Source: Rhynchospora pubera (Eukaryota > Streptophyta > Magnoliopsida > Poales > Cyperaceae). Taken from it: 64,000 nt of DNA. Location: contig CM051459.1 in assembly GCA_028095005.1 (NCBI GenBank), positions 17,718,699-17,782,698 on the forward strand, read 5' to 3'. Below, piece after piece: positions 22,867 through 36,259 of this stretch. Numbering within the stretch: position 1 is the stretch's first letter; every line of letters begins with the position of its first letter. A program made the translations under genes and the position numbers. The notes under the pieces were generated by a model, which was not told the DNA's origin, did no database searches, and worked only from the letters and a program-made list of their open reading frames with translations.

Positions 22867-23430
22867 GAGATGAGAGAACAAAACGGAGGCGATGAAAGGA
22901 AAACAACGACTCGAAGCAAGTGCAAGGCGGGTGTTTCTTCAACCAAAAAAAGATATATGGAGATAAACAACTGTTCGAGTGGTTTTCTATATCGACTTTG
23001 GAGCACGAGCAACGACATAATTGTTGAAAACAGACTATTCGGCTGTGTGTACGGCTGTACAAGATCAAGAATATGGGTTTTTGGCTGTGTGTGCGGCCAA
23101 ATGGGACCAGAAAAGGGGCATTATGCTGTGTGTTCGACCGAACGACATCCAGAATGATCACGTCCCTGGTGATTAAAGGTGTTTCTGAGTCATATGAAGT
23201 TGTCGCGATGATATCTCTTGGGTTGTGCGACTTGTGAGTGGAGATTAAAGCCCAAATCTATCATAAAGAAGGAGATATGTCTAGCCACAATAAAAATAAG
23301 ATATCTTATTTGTTTTTCTAGAAGATTGAATCAACAAGGTAAATTAGATGTGGGTTGGTTGTGTGACCATGATTTATCCAAAATAAAACAAGTTTGTTTT
23401 GGTTTGTTTAGAATTGATTTTGTTTCTTTC

Positions 23431-23504
23431 GATTTTTTAAAACTTGTCATTTTTTGCTACAAATTAGTGTATTTATAGCAAAAATGACAAGCTTTAAAAA
23501 ATTC
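23431..23504. repeat. Inverted repeat with ~27-bp arms
   Basis: ATTTTTTAAAACTTGTCATT.. at 23432 pairs with ..AATGACAAGCTTTAAAAAAT ending near 23502, separated by about 15 bases. It could fold into a long hairpin. No flanking duplication was identified. Confidence 0.55.
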
Positions 23505-24188
23505 AAAAAAAATAATAAAATTTTGTTTGCTATGAGATTTCAATATATATATTAAATTGGTTAAATTAGATTTGATAATTTGTAAAATCACCGACCAAAA
23601 CAGTCATAGTGCACAAAAGCTTATATGAACTATGGTTCACAATAGATTTACTCATATACACACACACACTTTGTAATGTTTGGTTTTTATCAATGAAAAT
23701 TGTCGGTTTACCGACCTTCAAAAAAAAAGATATGATGACGAAGATGCATAGATTTGAGTAATATATTGTACAATTACAGCTGACGATAAAATAATTACTG
23801 AATGAGATTATTTCAACACCAGCACTGGATCCAAAATACAAAAACAAGTCATTAGTTACTGCGATAATGTAGACATTTCAAATTAGGAGCATGGAATGTT
23901 GATTGCATGACCTTTGTAGATGAGGCAAACCTCACACAAAATATGTAAATTTACTAAATCATGAAGTACACCTGATCTCAAAGCGATGTGAAATCATTCG
24001 ATCATCATTTCTTTTCTATCATGAAAAATTGATGTGCAGTCATATCAAATTAGAGTGAGATCCAAATAGATACAGTTTTCTTATTCCTTGGCCAGCTCGT
24101 AGAAAAAACCTGAACAACGTGGGAACGGGCCTTGCCTCCACAAGACACAAAATTTACTTTAAAAACAATAGAATCATCAAAAAGCAAG
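23505..24188. other. Intergenic and 3' flank of the aconitase gene
   Basis: Contains a short (CA)n run near 23660. No gene seen. The bases next to 24188 are probably aconitase 3' UTR. Confidence 0.4.
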
Positions 24189-27100
24189 CTAATGGTTGGC
24201 ACTGATCAAGTTCCTAATAACATATGGTAGAATTCCACCATGGTTGTAATATGCCAGCTCAACCTGCAACATATAGAGCAACATACAGTTAAAATAATTA
24301 AACTGAATACAAGCTGTTTTAATCCGATTTATTATCCCCGTGAAAATATTATATTACATAAAGATAACAATGGTGCATTAGCATGAAGGAGATGGCGAAC
24401 TGTTTTTATGTTTTATTGTTCTCTATCATGTTCAAAGTGAAGTTACTTGATGAATTTCCCTTTCTGTCATATAAAAAATATGTGGGGTTTCCTTATCATT
24501 CTTGTCTGTGCTTGCCTAGGTTATCAATGTGCCATGATCCCACAATGATTCTACTGCAGAACAATATTGCTGGGAGTAAAATTCAACAATAGAGAAAGTA
24601 ATAATTCAATATTGTCCCTTCAAATCATATTCAGAATATACATCATTACAACATAGTATGGTGATACTTCGTTAAAAATTATAAGCTACTGAAACATACC
24701 TCAGTGTCAAAGCGGACAATGCACTCAAATGACTTGCCAGTGTCTGTGGTCACAGTTATGTACTGACCAGGTTTAATGTCACTGACGTTGCTCGGGAGAT
24801 TGATGGTGAACCGTTCGTGGCCAGTCAAGCCAAGGGTCTCTGCATCCTCTCCAGCTTTGAAACAGAGAGGAATTATTCCCATCCCCGCAAGATTGCTTCT
24901 GTGGATTCTTTCAAAGCTCTTTGCTATAACGGCCTTCACACCCTGTAAATTGACCATTTGTATGTAAGACGGTAGATACAGAAATTAGCCCTAACTGTAT
25001 TATAAATATTTAAACAAATAGAAATTCCTATAGTAGAGATTTTACCAAGAGCATCGGACCCTTGGCTGCCCAATCTCTCGAACTCCCACTTCCATACTCA
25101 GCACCAGCTAAGATGATTGTACCCTGACCATCACTCTTGTACCTCTGTTCACATACAAAAATACAACAAAAGGAAGGGTATGATTTACCACATAAATAAT
25201 GAACTTTGGTAGCTTTTACAGTATTCAGGGATGGCAATGTTGAATTCCTCCCACCCAATTCATATGTGAAAGTGCTTGGTTACATTCGAGATGGGAAAGA
25301 ATAAAGATTAACGAGTCCAGAGCTACTTACTGTTGCAGCATCAAACACGGAAAGCTTCTCCCCAGAGGGTATGTGGACAGTTTTGGGCCCCACCTCACCT
25401 TGCAAAAGCTTGTTCACAAGACGGATATTGGCAAAGGTACCTCTTGCCATGATCTCATCATTGCCTCTTCGGCTACCATAAGAGTTGAATTCCTTCCTAT
25501 TGACACCCCTGTCCAATAAATACTTAGCAGCAGGGCTGTCTTTATGGATGCTTCCTGCTGGTGAAATATGATCAGTTGTGATGCTGTCACCAAAGTTTAG
25601 GAGACAGTATGCATCCTTGACAGGTTTTGGGCCAGGAGGAGACATTGTCATGTCCTTAAAGTAAGGAGGCTCATGGATGTAGGTTGATTGAGAGTCCCAT
25701 GAGTACAAGGTGCTTGATGAATCAGAGAGCTGGTTCCACATGGAATTCCCTTTGGTGATCGCCTCGTATGTGCTTATGAACATGTCAGGAAGCACACTTG
25801 ACTTCACAACCTATAAGAGTTTAGAAGAAGGATGTACTGATTATATTCAACCCAGGTCAACTGTGAGCAAAGATTACATGTTACAACTATTTATTAATAG
25901 AATAATACTATGGAAGTCCAATATCTTACATTCGCAACTTCTTCAGAGGAAGGCCAGATATCCCTCAAGTAAACCTCCTTTCCATCCTTTGAGATTCCAA
26001 TTGGTTCTTTCTCAAAATCAATGTTAACCTGCAATAAGAAATCACTTATTTTTAGAAATAGATGAATTGGAATATACTAATGAATATACAAAGTCTGAAA
26101 TAATAAAAGAGTTAATAGGAACGTATAGTAAATTACTAATTGAAAATATAAAATTTGGCCTTTTCATTGTCTTTCCAAAAACCAGCAATGAAGATCCAAG
26201 AAAAGTTAGAACAATTTTGAAACCATTGGCATAAATAATAAGGAAAATATTAAGTGCCTAGATCATTTCCTATAAATTATGTCCTCTGACGCAAGTAGCT
26301 CTTAACAAACAGAGGAAGTATAGTAAAAATAATGCTCTGTGAAGGTTATCATACCGTGCCAGCAAGCGCATAGGCAACAACTAAAGGAGGAGAGGCTAGG
26401 TAGTTCGCCCTTGTGTATGGGTTTACACGCCCCTCAAAATTCCGATTGCCTGACAGCACTGCAGCAGCCACAATATCTGATAAACAACAGAAGATAAAAT
26501 TACAAAAATCAGAACCAATAATTATTAAAGAATAGTAAGTAAATTATCTGAGAAACTAAGAAATGAGGTAAACATTGATATGTTACCATTCTCAGAGATG
26601 GCAGCTGACAGGGCCTCATCAAGGTCACCTGAGTTGCCAATGCATGTTGTACAACCATAACCAACAATGTTAAAGCCAAGTTGGTTCAGGTATTTTTGCA
26701 AATCACTGAAAAGATAAAGAGCACAAATTCAAGGTCAGAATCATGGACAAAAGCTACAGATTTTTGCAATCAAACTGGCAAGATCCCGACTCCAGTGGAC
26801 CAAATTGTAGCAGTTGTTAAACTGCCTAGACCAACTGTATGATCTATTTTAGTGTTATTTTTCTTTCTCGGGGTCTTTTAATTAACTGAAACATCAAGGA
26901 AATTGATAGTACACACTGGCTTGAATTATAGGCAATCTGTTACATGTTGTAGTACATAAATTCAAGTTCTTAAATGTTACACATTGTAGTTTCAAATGCT
27001 TGATTGAGCAACCTAATTGGTTCTAGTTTAGGTCATAAAGTAATATGGCACACATAATGAAACATATTACTAACCTCTTTTCTAAGTACTGCTTCGCAAC

Positions 27101-30100
27101 TCCAGAACCAGGAGCAAGGCTTGTCTTTATCCATGGTTTTACCTGATAAGACAAACAAAGTGATCTGTCGATATACCCACCAAACTGCCAAAGAAGTGCT
27201 AAAAAAATAATAATAAGAGAATGCGAAAACCTTTCAATTCAGATTAACTATACCAACCTCAAGGCCAAATTCGCATGCCTTTTTGGCAACCAAAGCAGCT
27301 CCCAGCATCACACTAGGATTTGATGTGTTGGTACAACTGGTTATTGCAGCTATGACAACATCACCATGCTTGACTTGAGCCGGTGTCCCTTGGAATGAGA
27401 AATCGGCAACCTTGCTTTGGGATTCTTTTGGCACAGCAAATCCCTATTTTCAGCCAATCAAAAGCAATTAACAACAATTTAAACAGAATGTAGCACAAAT
27501 GGTGATGATTCTAAAGAAGAATTTCAAATGGGATGAAATATCAAAATTTCAGGGTGAACATAATAGTATGGAACCAATTTTCCAACATTTATATATGGCT
27601 CAGTAGATAAAAATTTAACCAATCTTTCCTGTAACCTCAGCTTTCATATAACCTCAATTATACATCACCACAATGTCAATATGTCTCACCCTCAATTGAC
27701 CCTAAATTTTTGCAACACAAGGGCAACGAAACCAAAAAAAAAAAAAATGAATAGAAACAAAAGAAAGACAAAAAATGTTGCAAAATGGCTGGAACTCATA
27801 AAAAGACATGGGTCTCGCTGGAAAATTTAAAACTGTAGCCTTGATTCTGAAACATTATAATCGTCACAATTCAACTGATAAATGCAAGCTCACCTTAAAT
27901 CCAACTTTGTTATCCAAGCAAGAGAGCCAGTCAGATTTCATTTCCTTGAGGGGTACTCGATCATGAGGTCTGCAAAGTTAAAAAATTAAGTATCATAAAA
28001 GATGAGTTGCTTGGGACAAAAGGCTTAGTTGCTGCTGTTGTTGTTGTATCCTAAAAGATGAGTTGAAGACAGAAGAGATGACCCCAAGGTCCAAACTATA
28101 TACATAGAGATGAATTGCTCTGTGAATAATGAGGTAAGCTATTTACCTTTTGGGTCCTGAGAGGCAAGGTTCCACTTCTTCAAGGTTCAATTCCAAGTAA
28201 GAAGAGTACACTCTTTCTGCTTGTGGCTGCATATAGGAATAGTAAACTCAGAAAGGGCAACATATAAGATTTTTAAAAATAACTGAATACAAATCTTAAA
28301 GAAGTGAGGTGGGGGATCTATTACCTCATTATAGTCCACAAACATTTTATTAGCACGCAAGTAGGATTCTATCATGGCCACCTAAAGGGTAAAAAGGAAA
28401 ACATCAATAGCCATGGAACAAGTGATTGCTATTTCAACTGGTGTATACTGATAAAAGTAATCATCAAGGGGCCTGTACTGGTATTGTAAGAACCGTCTGG
28501 ATCTTTTTCCTTTTTTTTTTTGGATTACCCAACCATATGTTTGTTTAAGTATTATATGTGATCTCAAGTACTTCAATTAACCTCAGCTTAGCAATTATCA
28601 AGCAATTAACAACAACAAATACAAGACAACAGTAAATAGTTAGGTTCATTGGTATCAACCAATATGCAACTGAGACCACTTGTCATTCGCTCCATAATTC
28701 TCATATTAGAAGTGACTGAAATAATGCCAAAATTCAAGGGGCCTAGAGCAATAAAATAGAGTATCAAACAACAAAAGGTGTATTGGAGGTTGCTAAAATG
28801 ACATACAGTATCATCACTTCTGCCAGTGAGTTTCAAGTAATCTAGAGTGGCAGAGTCAACAGGAAAGAAACCCATGGTGGCACCATATTCTGGTGACATG
28901 TTAGCAATAGTTGCACGGTCTGCCAGTGACAGTTCACGTAAGCCTTCCCCTGATACATATAAAGCAGTGAAATCCCATGTCAATGATATAGACAATACAC
29001 GACAGTCAGAATCAATGATTACAGTGGCAGGAAAAATCAAATGAATAAAAAAGGAGAATTAGGTTTTCATAGTGACCAAGTTGCTGAGTCCGGTATGGAA
29101 TCACACCGATTGGTGTGGATTGCTTCAGTAGCCTAACAAACAATTAAAGCATAACAATGTGAGGGGAAAAAAATTACCATAAAATTCAACAAACTTTCCC
29201 ACAACACCATGCTTCCTAAGGATTTGAGTGACTGTCAAAACTAGATCAGTAGCTGTGACACCATTCTGCAGCTTTCCTGCTAATTTGAATCCAACAACTC
29301 CTGGCAAAACCATGCTCATTGGCTGCAGATTGTCATTTCAGTTCAAGTACAAAAGGCTGTCATTATAAAGCATTATGAAGTAGAATATAAAAGAGTCAAA
29401 AGACATCCATAATGCCAGGATAAATCAAGTTTAGGCTTAAAGTTGATAATATAGTTGGTGCATTTTCTTGTTCAGAAGTGAAATATGGCTCCCCTGTTTT
29501 TAATTTCCCTCAACCGTGGGAAAATCATAACAAGATAAAAAAAAATGTGATTTGAGCGTTAACTACACCCAATTCATTATCACCTCTAGAAGCACACAAT
29601 TAGATACCAATAGCAGGTACACAAGTCTAGGAAACCCAAAAAGGGTTTAAAATTGAGTAAAAGGAAAGATTACAAAACATACCTGCCCAAGCATAGCAGC
29701 CTCAGCCTCGATCCCACCAACTCCCCAACCGGCAACACCCAAACCATCAACCATAGTTGTATGAGAATCAGTTCCAACAACACTATCTGGGTAGAGCAAC
29801 CCATTGTTATTAAAGACAACTCTAGCAAGATACTCCAGGTTCACCTAAATTATGCATTATGCATATAACAAAAGCAATTAGTGCAGCAATTGGAAGATTA
29901 TAACAACAACACGAGTTTTCTCAATGCAGCTACATAACTGCCTGTTTCATTTTCTTTTTAAAATCAGCAAATTGTATAAACTTTAAGTTGTGTTAAACGT
30001 AAACCTCGCATGCCTAATAGTCTGCTACATATTTGATTGATCTTGAGGTGGTGTCTACCCTCATCAATATATCGAGAAAAATTGAAGTACCTGGTGCACA

Positions 30101-32198
30101 ATACCAGATCCTGGAGGGACAACAAGCATGTTCTGAAATGCATTTGATCCCCACTTCAAGAACCCAAATCTCTCCTTGTTGCGTTGGAACTCGAGTTCCA
30201 TGTTGGCTTGAACAGCATTCTCTGACCTTGCAACATCAACTTGCACCGAGTGATCGATGACAAGATCAACCGGAACCTGCAAAATGCAATATTGTCAGTC
30301 ACCTCTTCTATTTGACTAATTCATCTATATGAAAGATAATCTTGGTATTACAACAACTGCGACTCAAATATCAATATTTAATTACAATATCAACTTGTAT
30401 TCATTATAAAGGTGACTTTTTCACCGTCTGTCGCCCTGAAAGGGTAGCAAAATTAATAATACACCCTGTTCAGATTTATTTAATTGTTGATTTGAAGACT
30501 ACATAATAGCATTGAAAGAACAAATGGAAAGGCATTCATTTAAAACTTTCATAATTCAGAAGACAAAGCAAATTTTGGTTCAAACTCATTTAGTTTGGCT
30601 GTTGTCAGCAACAGAATAAAGAAAGATGACAGGAAGAACAAATATCCCATAGCTATCATTATTAAATATTTGGACAAGCAATGGAGTATATTCAATACTA
30701 GGGAAATTGGTATCAACATCAATGAACACCATATACAAGTATCATTTTCAAGAGTCTAGGTGATAGAGACAAGTTTCCAAGAAAGAGGATATTTTACCTT
30801 TTCAGTTTTACAAAACAAACTAACTTTACAAAAGTGGCGATAGGAGAAATATCAACATAAAGATGATGATGATGTATGCATAAAATAATTTCATTTGTAT
30901 GAGACCAAATTCAGAAAACCACCTACCAATGGATTGATTTTTTTGGGGTCACTTTTCAATTTGTTCATGGCATCACGCATACAGGCAAGGTCAACAACAG
31001 CTGGCACTCCAGTGAAATCCTGAAAAAAATGAAAAAGAAGTACATTATGCTTCAATCATTTTAAAGGGACAAGTCAAACTTCTCTTAATAAGTAATTAAA
31101 AATTTCTCTTTATTCCAATAACAATCAAAGCTCTTCAAAGTGTGACATAAAATTGGAATGAACAGTGTTTCTCCAAAGAAATGGTCACTTCCCAGCTGTG
31201 TCCCTCAAATAATTAAAATCTTGATTTGCAGAATTGTTCATGTTCATACAAATTTAAGACAAATGACGAGTAGAATTGACCAGATTCAATTACAGCTTAT
31301 GGCAATAATGACACCTATCAGCTATAATAAAAGCTATTTCCTTTTTATTTTATATTCAAAGCTGGAAGTTTGGTCTTATTTAGCTTAAACCCAAATATAC
31401 TGAAAAGAATAAAAACAATTCACAATTCAAACAGAGAAATGTAATCACCGAATCAAAATAAGAACGAGATCAAACAACATTTTTAAGTCAAGTCAACTGA
31501 TAAGTAAAATGCAGGCCGTGTCTGTGTGATCTGTGTAAGAGAGAGAAAAAGAGACCTGAAGAAGAACACGAGCAGGCTTGAATGGGATCTCTACTTGCTT
31601 TGTGGCAGTATTCTCCCAGTCTAGAATCTTCTCCACATCCTTCCCAGTGACTTGAAACTCGTCACAGTTTCTGATCGCCGATTCAAGAAGAATCCTTATA
31701 GAGTAAGGCAGCCGATCTGATCCACAAAAGAAAACCCGATTGTAAGTCTTAAATCCCTCTCTAAAACAGAAAATTTGACAGATTATAGTCAATTCCTCTT
31801 ACCGATTCTTTGATCGTTCAGAGAAGGCAAGCTGTAATACTTTCCGAACTCTCCGCCTCCAGGTTTGGAGAGAGAAGTCAAAATACTATCGTAGGAGTTG
31901 CGAGCAGCTGCGATCGGAAGGAGGAGAAGAAGCATAAATCAATCAACAAACAAATCGGATCTAGTCATTACATCAACCAATCAACAAAGAAAAAATGGCG
32001 AGAGATCAGTGAAGTACCCATGGAGGAAGCGAAGCGCCTGAAGGAAAAAGTGGAAGAGTAAGAAGGAGGCGACGACGAAGCGGCGGAGGAGTCGAGATTG
32101 GCGCTAGGCGAAGAGCAAGGTCTGGCAATGGCGGAGGCGGCGAAGAGAGAGGAGAGGCGAGAAGACTGACGAGAGAAGGCGCTCTTAACAATTGTCAT
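24189..32198 (-). CDS. ACO: Aconitate hydratase, mitochondrial, 20 exons, complete
   Basis: Minus-strand exons: 32198-32018, 31907-31803, 31716-31556, 31019-30927, 30276-30091, 29844-29683, 29322-29178, 28949-28807, 28381-28325, 28226-28147, 27969-27894, 27443-27258, 27142-27075, 26705-26587, 26476-26355, 26028-25930, 25810-25331, 25144-25046, 24942-24700, 24263-24189. All introns are GT-AG and phases close to a 959-codon frame. The enzyme converts citrate to isocitrate in the TCA cycle using a 4Fe-4S cluster. Cluster cysteines are Cys500 (TSCTNTSNP), Cys566 and Cys569 (GYGCTTCIGNSG), with the spacing of IRP1/aconitase-A enzymes. Active-site blocks DSHTTM, GDSITTDHISPAG, SYGSRRGNDEIMARG and GAEYGSGSSRDW are intact. 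The first 59 residues (MTIVKSAFSRQSSRLSSLFA...) are Ser/Arg-rich and acid-poor, a mitochondrial presequence; a second Met at codon 60 (MAARNSYDS) matches the start of cytosolic isoforms. The 20-exon structure is as in Arabidopsis. Confidence 0.95.
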
Positions 32199-32420
32199 GG
32201 CAGTGTCTGGTACAATGTGCACTATTATATTGGATTAGATGTGTCAGAGAGCTGGTGAGATTTGAACAATGAAATGATGGGAATTTAAAAAAAAAAAAAG
32301 ATAAATTAGAGACAGAGAACTGCTGTGGGGGAACACAGAGAGAGGAGAGAGGTTGCGGGAGGGGGCAGGAAGGCTGTTTATTTATATGAAAAAGTTGGAA
32401 GAAAAGTAGGGATCGGCTTT
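32199..32420. promoter_or_regulatory. Aconitase 5' leader and proximal promoter
   Basis: Upstream of the aconitase ATG lie an A-run (32287-32300), a GA-rich stretch (32334-32360) and TTTATTTATATGAAAA near 32377, which read on the minus strand holds TATAAATA, a fair TATA box about 180 bp from the start codon. The GAGA tract between could be the leader. This is judged by eye only. Confidence 0.4.
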
Positions 32421-34446
32421 GCTAGACCAATGGGGACCAATGGCTAGAGGCCCCGCCAGTCGCGTGGATGTGACGCGCACTAAAAATATTTAGACCCGGT
32501 TTATATTTTTAGTTCATGTTCCGTCAACTCTCATCTCCTTTTTTTTTTTTTTTTTTTTTTGAGTGAATCTCCCATCTCCCTTGTTGGCTTGTTCTGTTTT
32601 GTGTTTTTCAGACTTTTTTATGTATTTATTTTTATTTATAGGATGGCATTTACTATTTTATAGTTGGAATGTAATGCGTATAAAGTTAACAAATCGTGTA
32701 ATGCATACAAAGTTAAATATGTTATTTGAGTGTCGATTTAGTATTAGAATCACATATATTCATACAAATATTTTAAGGCCCTGATCAAAATTTTGTTTTT
32801 TTTAACATGGGATTTGATTTCATTTCATTCCATACGAAAAAAAATTTATCAAAATAAACGGATTTGGTGTGATTTGATCAGATTTTTTATGTAATTAGGT
32901 CCAACTAATTTCTGATAAACAATTGAAATGAAATGAAATTCAACTTAAAAATATTTTGACGAAAGCCTAAATGAGCAGAAAGAAAAGAAGCTAAGAAGAT
33001 CATTTATGTCGTGTTCATCGAATATTTAACTAATTTGTATATATCATCCAAAAAGTAATTACCTGTTTGGAAATGACCTTGGATTTTGTCCCCGCAATCA
33101 TCATTGATAATGTCCTAACAAATGCATAGATCTTTTATGAAGCTGATGAAGATGTGACTTTTTTTTATGCTGGTTGGGATCTTAAATATTTACAAAAAAA
33201 AAAGTGGATACATCATTAATTTTTTTTTTACATGCATTGTGATTCCTATCTAATTATATTTAGTGAAAATATATCGACAAATTGTTTAATTCTCCTTACA
33301 TATGATCAGGGCAAGAGGCATGATGTTTAGATACGGGGCCTAATAAATAAAACAAATAACGCCTAAATAATCTAGAGTTAGATACATGTAAAAACAAAAT
33401 CACTGATAATTTCCATTTTAGTTATCAAGCAAATTTTTATAATCTTATATACATACACTTGTATTAATGAACTAATATCTCGATAATTAAAAAAAATTCC
33501 TAAAAGACAGAAAGCATTCTTGTATTTCTCAATGAGATGGGCAAAAAAATCTAGTTCAATTTAACAAATGTTAAAAGGATTTAGTTTGATTTCCTTGTAG
33601 TGTGGTGAATCCTCTTTAAAGTTTAAACAAGTTCATTTTTATTCAAGTGTATGTGTCGTTTGAATTTGAATTGATTTAAACATATAAGCTTATATCTTCT
33701 AAAATGTATAGCCTCATTGCACATAATTATTAGAACTCGATATGGAAATGAGTACTTTAATTTTCTAATCGCCCTAAAAAAAGTAACATATTTGTCATTT
33801 TCTTAGAAACAGTCAAGAGAAATTAACCATATCGGTAAACTATTAATACGAAAAATAACAACAAGACTACAAGCAATCCATTAAGTACGGAAGGCGGATC
33901 AACATCTGGAAGTTACGTAGTGATTGACAGCACTGTTTGAAAGTCTAGAGACGTTAATAAGAATCTCGGAGACTATTATCAAACAAAAAATAAAATTGTA
34001 TTTTATTTACATCTAAAAATTAAATATGAAGATGAAAACATACAAGTCTTCTTTTTTATTTGACTTTAAATGCCTATACAGCACAGCTTATACACATTAA
34101 TAGCGCTTTGTTATTGGAGAATATACCCAATATTGTTTATCGAGGACTTAATTAATATAAAAAGACTACCAGTCACCTTATTATTTCTATTTTTATACTT
34201 ACTTGTTGCTTATAAATAATTCAAAATTAAAATATCTGACTTTATATAATTCACGGTCTCTTCCTTTTCAAATATTTTTTCTTATAAAAAAATATAAATA
34301 AATATGAGTTTGAAGTATATATTTCTTGCTGTATTAAATTTATACGGGGGACTTAGATTCTTAATAGAACTTAAAAAAAAAAAAATCAAATGCGGATTGA
34401 ACTGATGAAGTTGTATAGAAGTAATAAAAATTTTCCGACGCTGTCA
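32421..34446. other. Intergenic AT-rich stretch
   Basis: No gene, RNA gene or bounded transposon was recognised. A 20-odd T homopolymer lies at about 32539-32560. Confidence 0.4.
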
Positions 34447-34618
34447 GAAAATATCAAGTGCACCAAGTGGCTCATACATTAAATATGAAACATAGCTGGG
34501 GCGTCGCAGTTCGAATTTAAGTTTTGTCGTGGGGACAGCGAGCCGCCCATATTGAAACTATTTATTTATTATTTTTTTTTTTTTAAGAAACCTCCTCGTG
34601 GGAGTATTGAAACTATTT
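34447..34618. mobile_element. SINE-like head and a tiny retroposed insert with 14-bp TSD
   Basis: TATTGAAACTATTT occurs at 34550-34563 and again at 34605-34618, bracketing 41 bases that read, on the minus strand, CTCCCACGAGGAGG then an A-run. That is what a severely 5'-truncated retroposon leaves. Just left, TGGCTCATAC and AGTTCGAATT (34461 and 34508) resemble tRNA box A and box B of a degraded plus-strand SINE. Confidence 0.45.
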
Positions 34619-35800
34619 GAAGTCTGAACTATTGAGCATAAACACCAACAGGGTGTCTCAAACCTCAGCTGGTATTTTTGTCCCACAACAAAAATGCCCT
34701 CCTCCCTCCTCAAGATGGCATTGGGTTCAGTTCCAGAAGACCTTCCTCTCAAGTTCCCCTAAGACTTGAGAGACTAAATTTCTGGATTCAATGGTTCTGG
34801 ATATCAATGTCACAAAAAAAAAAAAAAGATTTTGGATATCAAAAAATGTAAGTTTTATTTTCTCACATTTTTATGATAATCTATTGTTGATTAGTGCGAT
34901 AATAATATGGTTACATTATTATGGTATAAATTTGGGCAACCAATAAAGTCACTAATAAAAGCAATTAAAAGCAAAATGATAGGGGTGTAACGGATCAGAT
35001 TAGTTACATTTTGTATAAATGTCTAATACGATTCATGTAATTATGTTCATCACATTATAATAAATCCTACTTGAAATACATGCAGCACAAAGCATGTGCA
35101 AAAACTAGAATGTAACTTCATCATATAATATAACATATTGTAAATCTTTTAGCAAAAGCTGAGCATTTAAAATAGTGTAAGGTTACCATTAGTTCGTACA
35201 ATTTTTATCATTTTTCCCTTTTTTCAAAAGGAAATTTTTTAAATATTTAAATAGAAAAATATGAGTTCACTAATAAAATTATTAAACTTAATTTCAAGAA
35301 TATTTAGATATGCTTAAGATAACACATGTAAACTCTTTAAAACTGCATGAGAGTATATTTGAAAAACGAACGCACTAAAATCATGAAAAAGTTTAAACAA
35401 CACTATTCTTACGAAGAATATTAAGATAAAAAATGATTTCCTCATTCCAATTTAATGATTTAAAAAATTAAACTCAATAGTTTGCCTAGTTTACTTAAGC
35501 TTGTATAAAATTCACTTTAAAAATGTTGTGCCGGTTATTGTTTTGTCCGTCTCAACGACAATACGAAGGAATACAAAAGTTCAAATAAAAAAGAAAACGT
35601 ATTTTACAAACAATTAATTTTTTTTTCGTCAGTCCAAATGCAATGGAGAAGAGCAAGAGCGTTGAACTTGAAAAGTTTGATTTCGTCTCCTTGGAGCTTG
35701 GACCCTACCAATTGGATTGCAATTTTCTCGCGAAAAGATGCGGAAGTTATACGTTTTCACGTTTATTGACGGGCCTTCTAATTTTCTCGTGGGTCGTGGC
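34619..35800. other. Intergenic AT-rich stretch
   Basis: No supported gene. TTNTGGATATCAA occurs twice around an A-run (34793-34845). The right end is the target site of the copia element. Confidence 0.4.
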
Positions 35801-36071
35801 TGTTGTAAAATAAGGTGGAAGAAAGAAATAATGAACAATATATTAAGAGTAAATAAGACAATATTCTCAATCACAAATTTCAGAATTTTATTCTCTCATT
35901 TCAACTATCCATACAAATGTACAATGCCTCTATTTATAGGCTACAAAATAATATCTCACATAATGATAATAAATAAGTAGTGGAGATCATGGATATAAAT
36001 GTTTAGTGGAGATAAATGCTTAGTGGGAATATGAAGATGAACAATCCACATAATTATTTAATTTCATAACA
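35801..36071 (-). repeat. 3' LTR of the copia element
   Basis: 271 bp, begins TGTT and ends AACA on either strand. Differs from the other LTR at six bases. Confidence 0.95.
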
Positions 36072-36259
36072 CTTTTCCTTGGATATTCATCTTTAATTAT
36101 ACACTATTAATATGATACTTCAGGATCAATATTAATATGGTACTTCTGGACCAATTTATCTGCCTCATTAAAAACCTTACCAAGAAAAATCCATTGGGAT
36201 AAAAACTTGGATAAGGGAAAAAAAGTGCAGTGTGTATAATACTTCCCCTCATTTTAATA

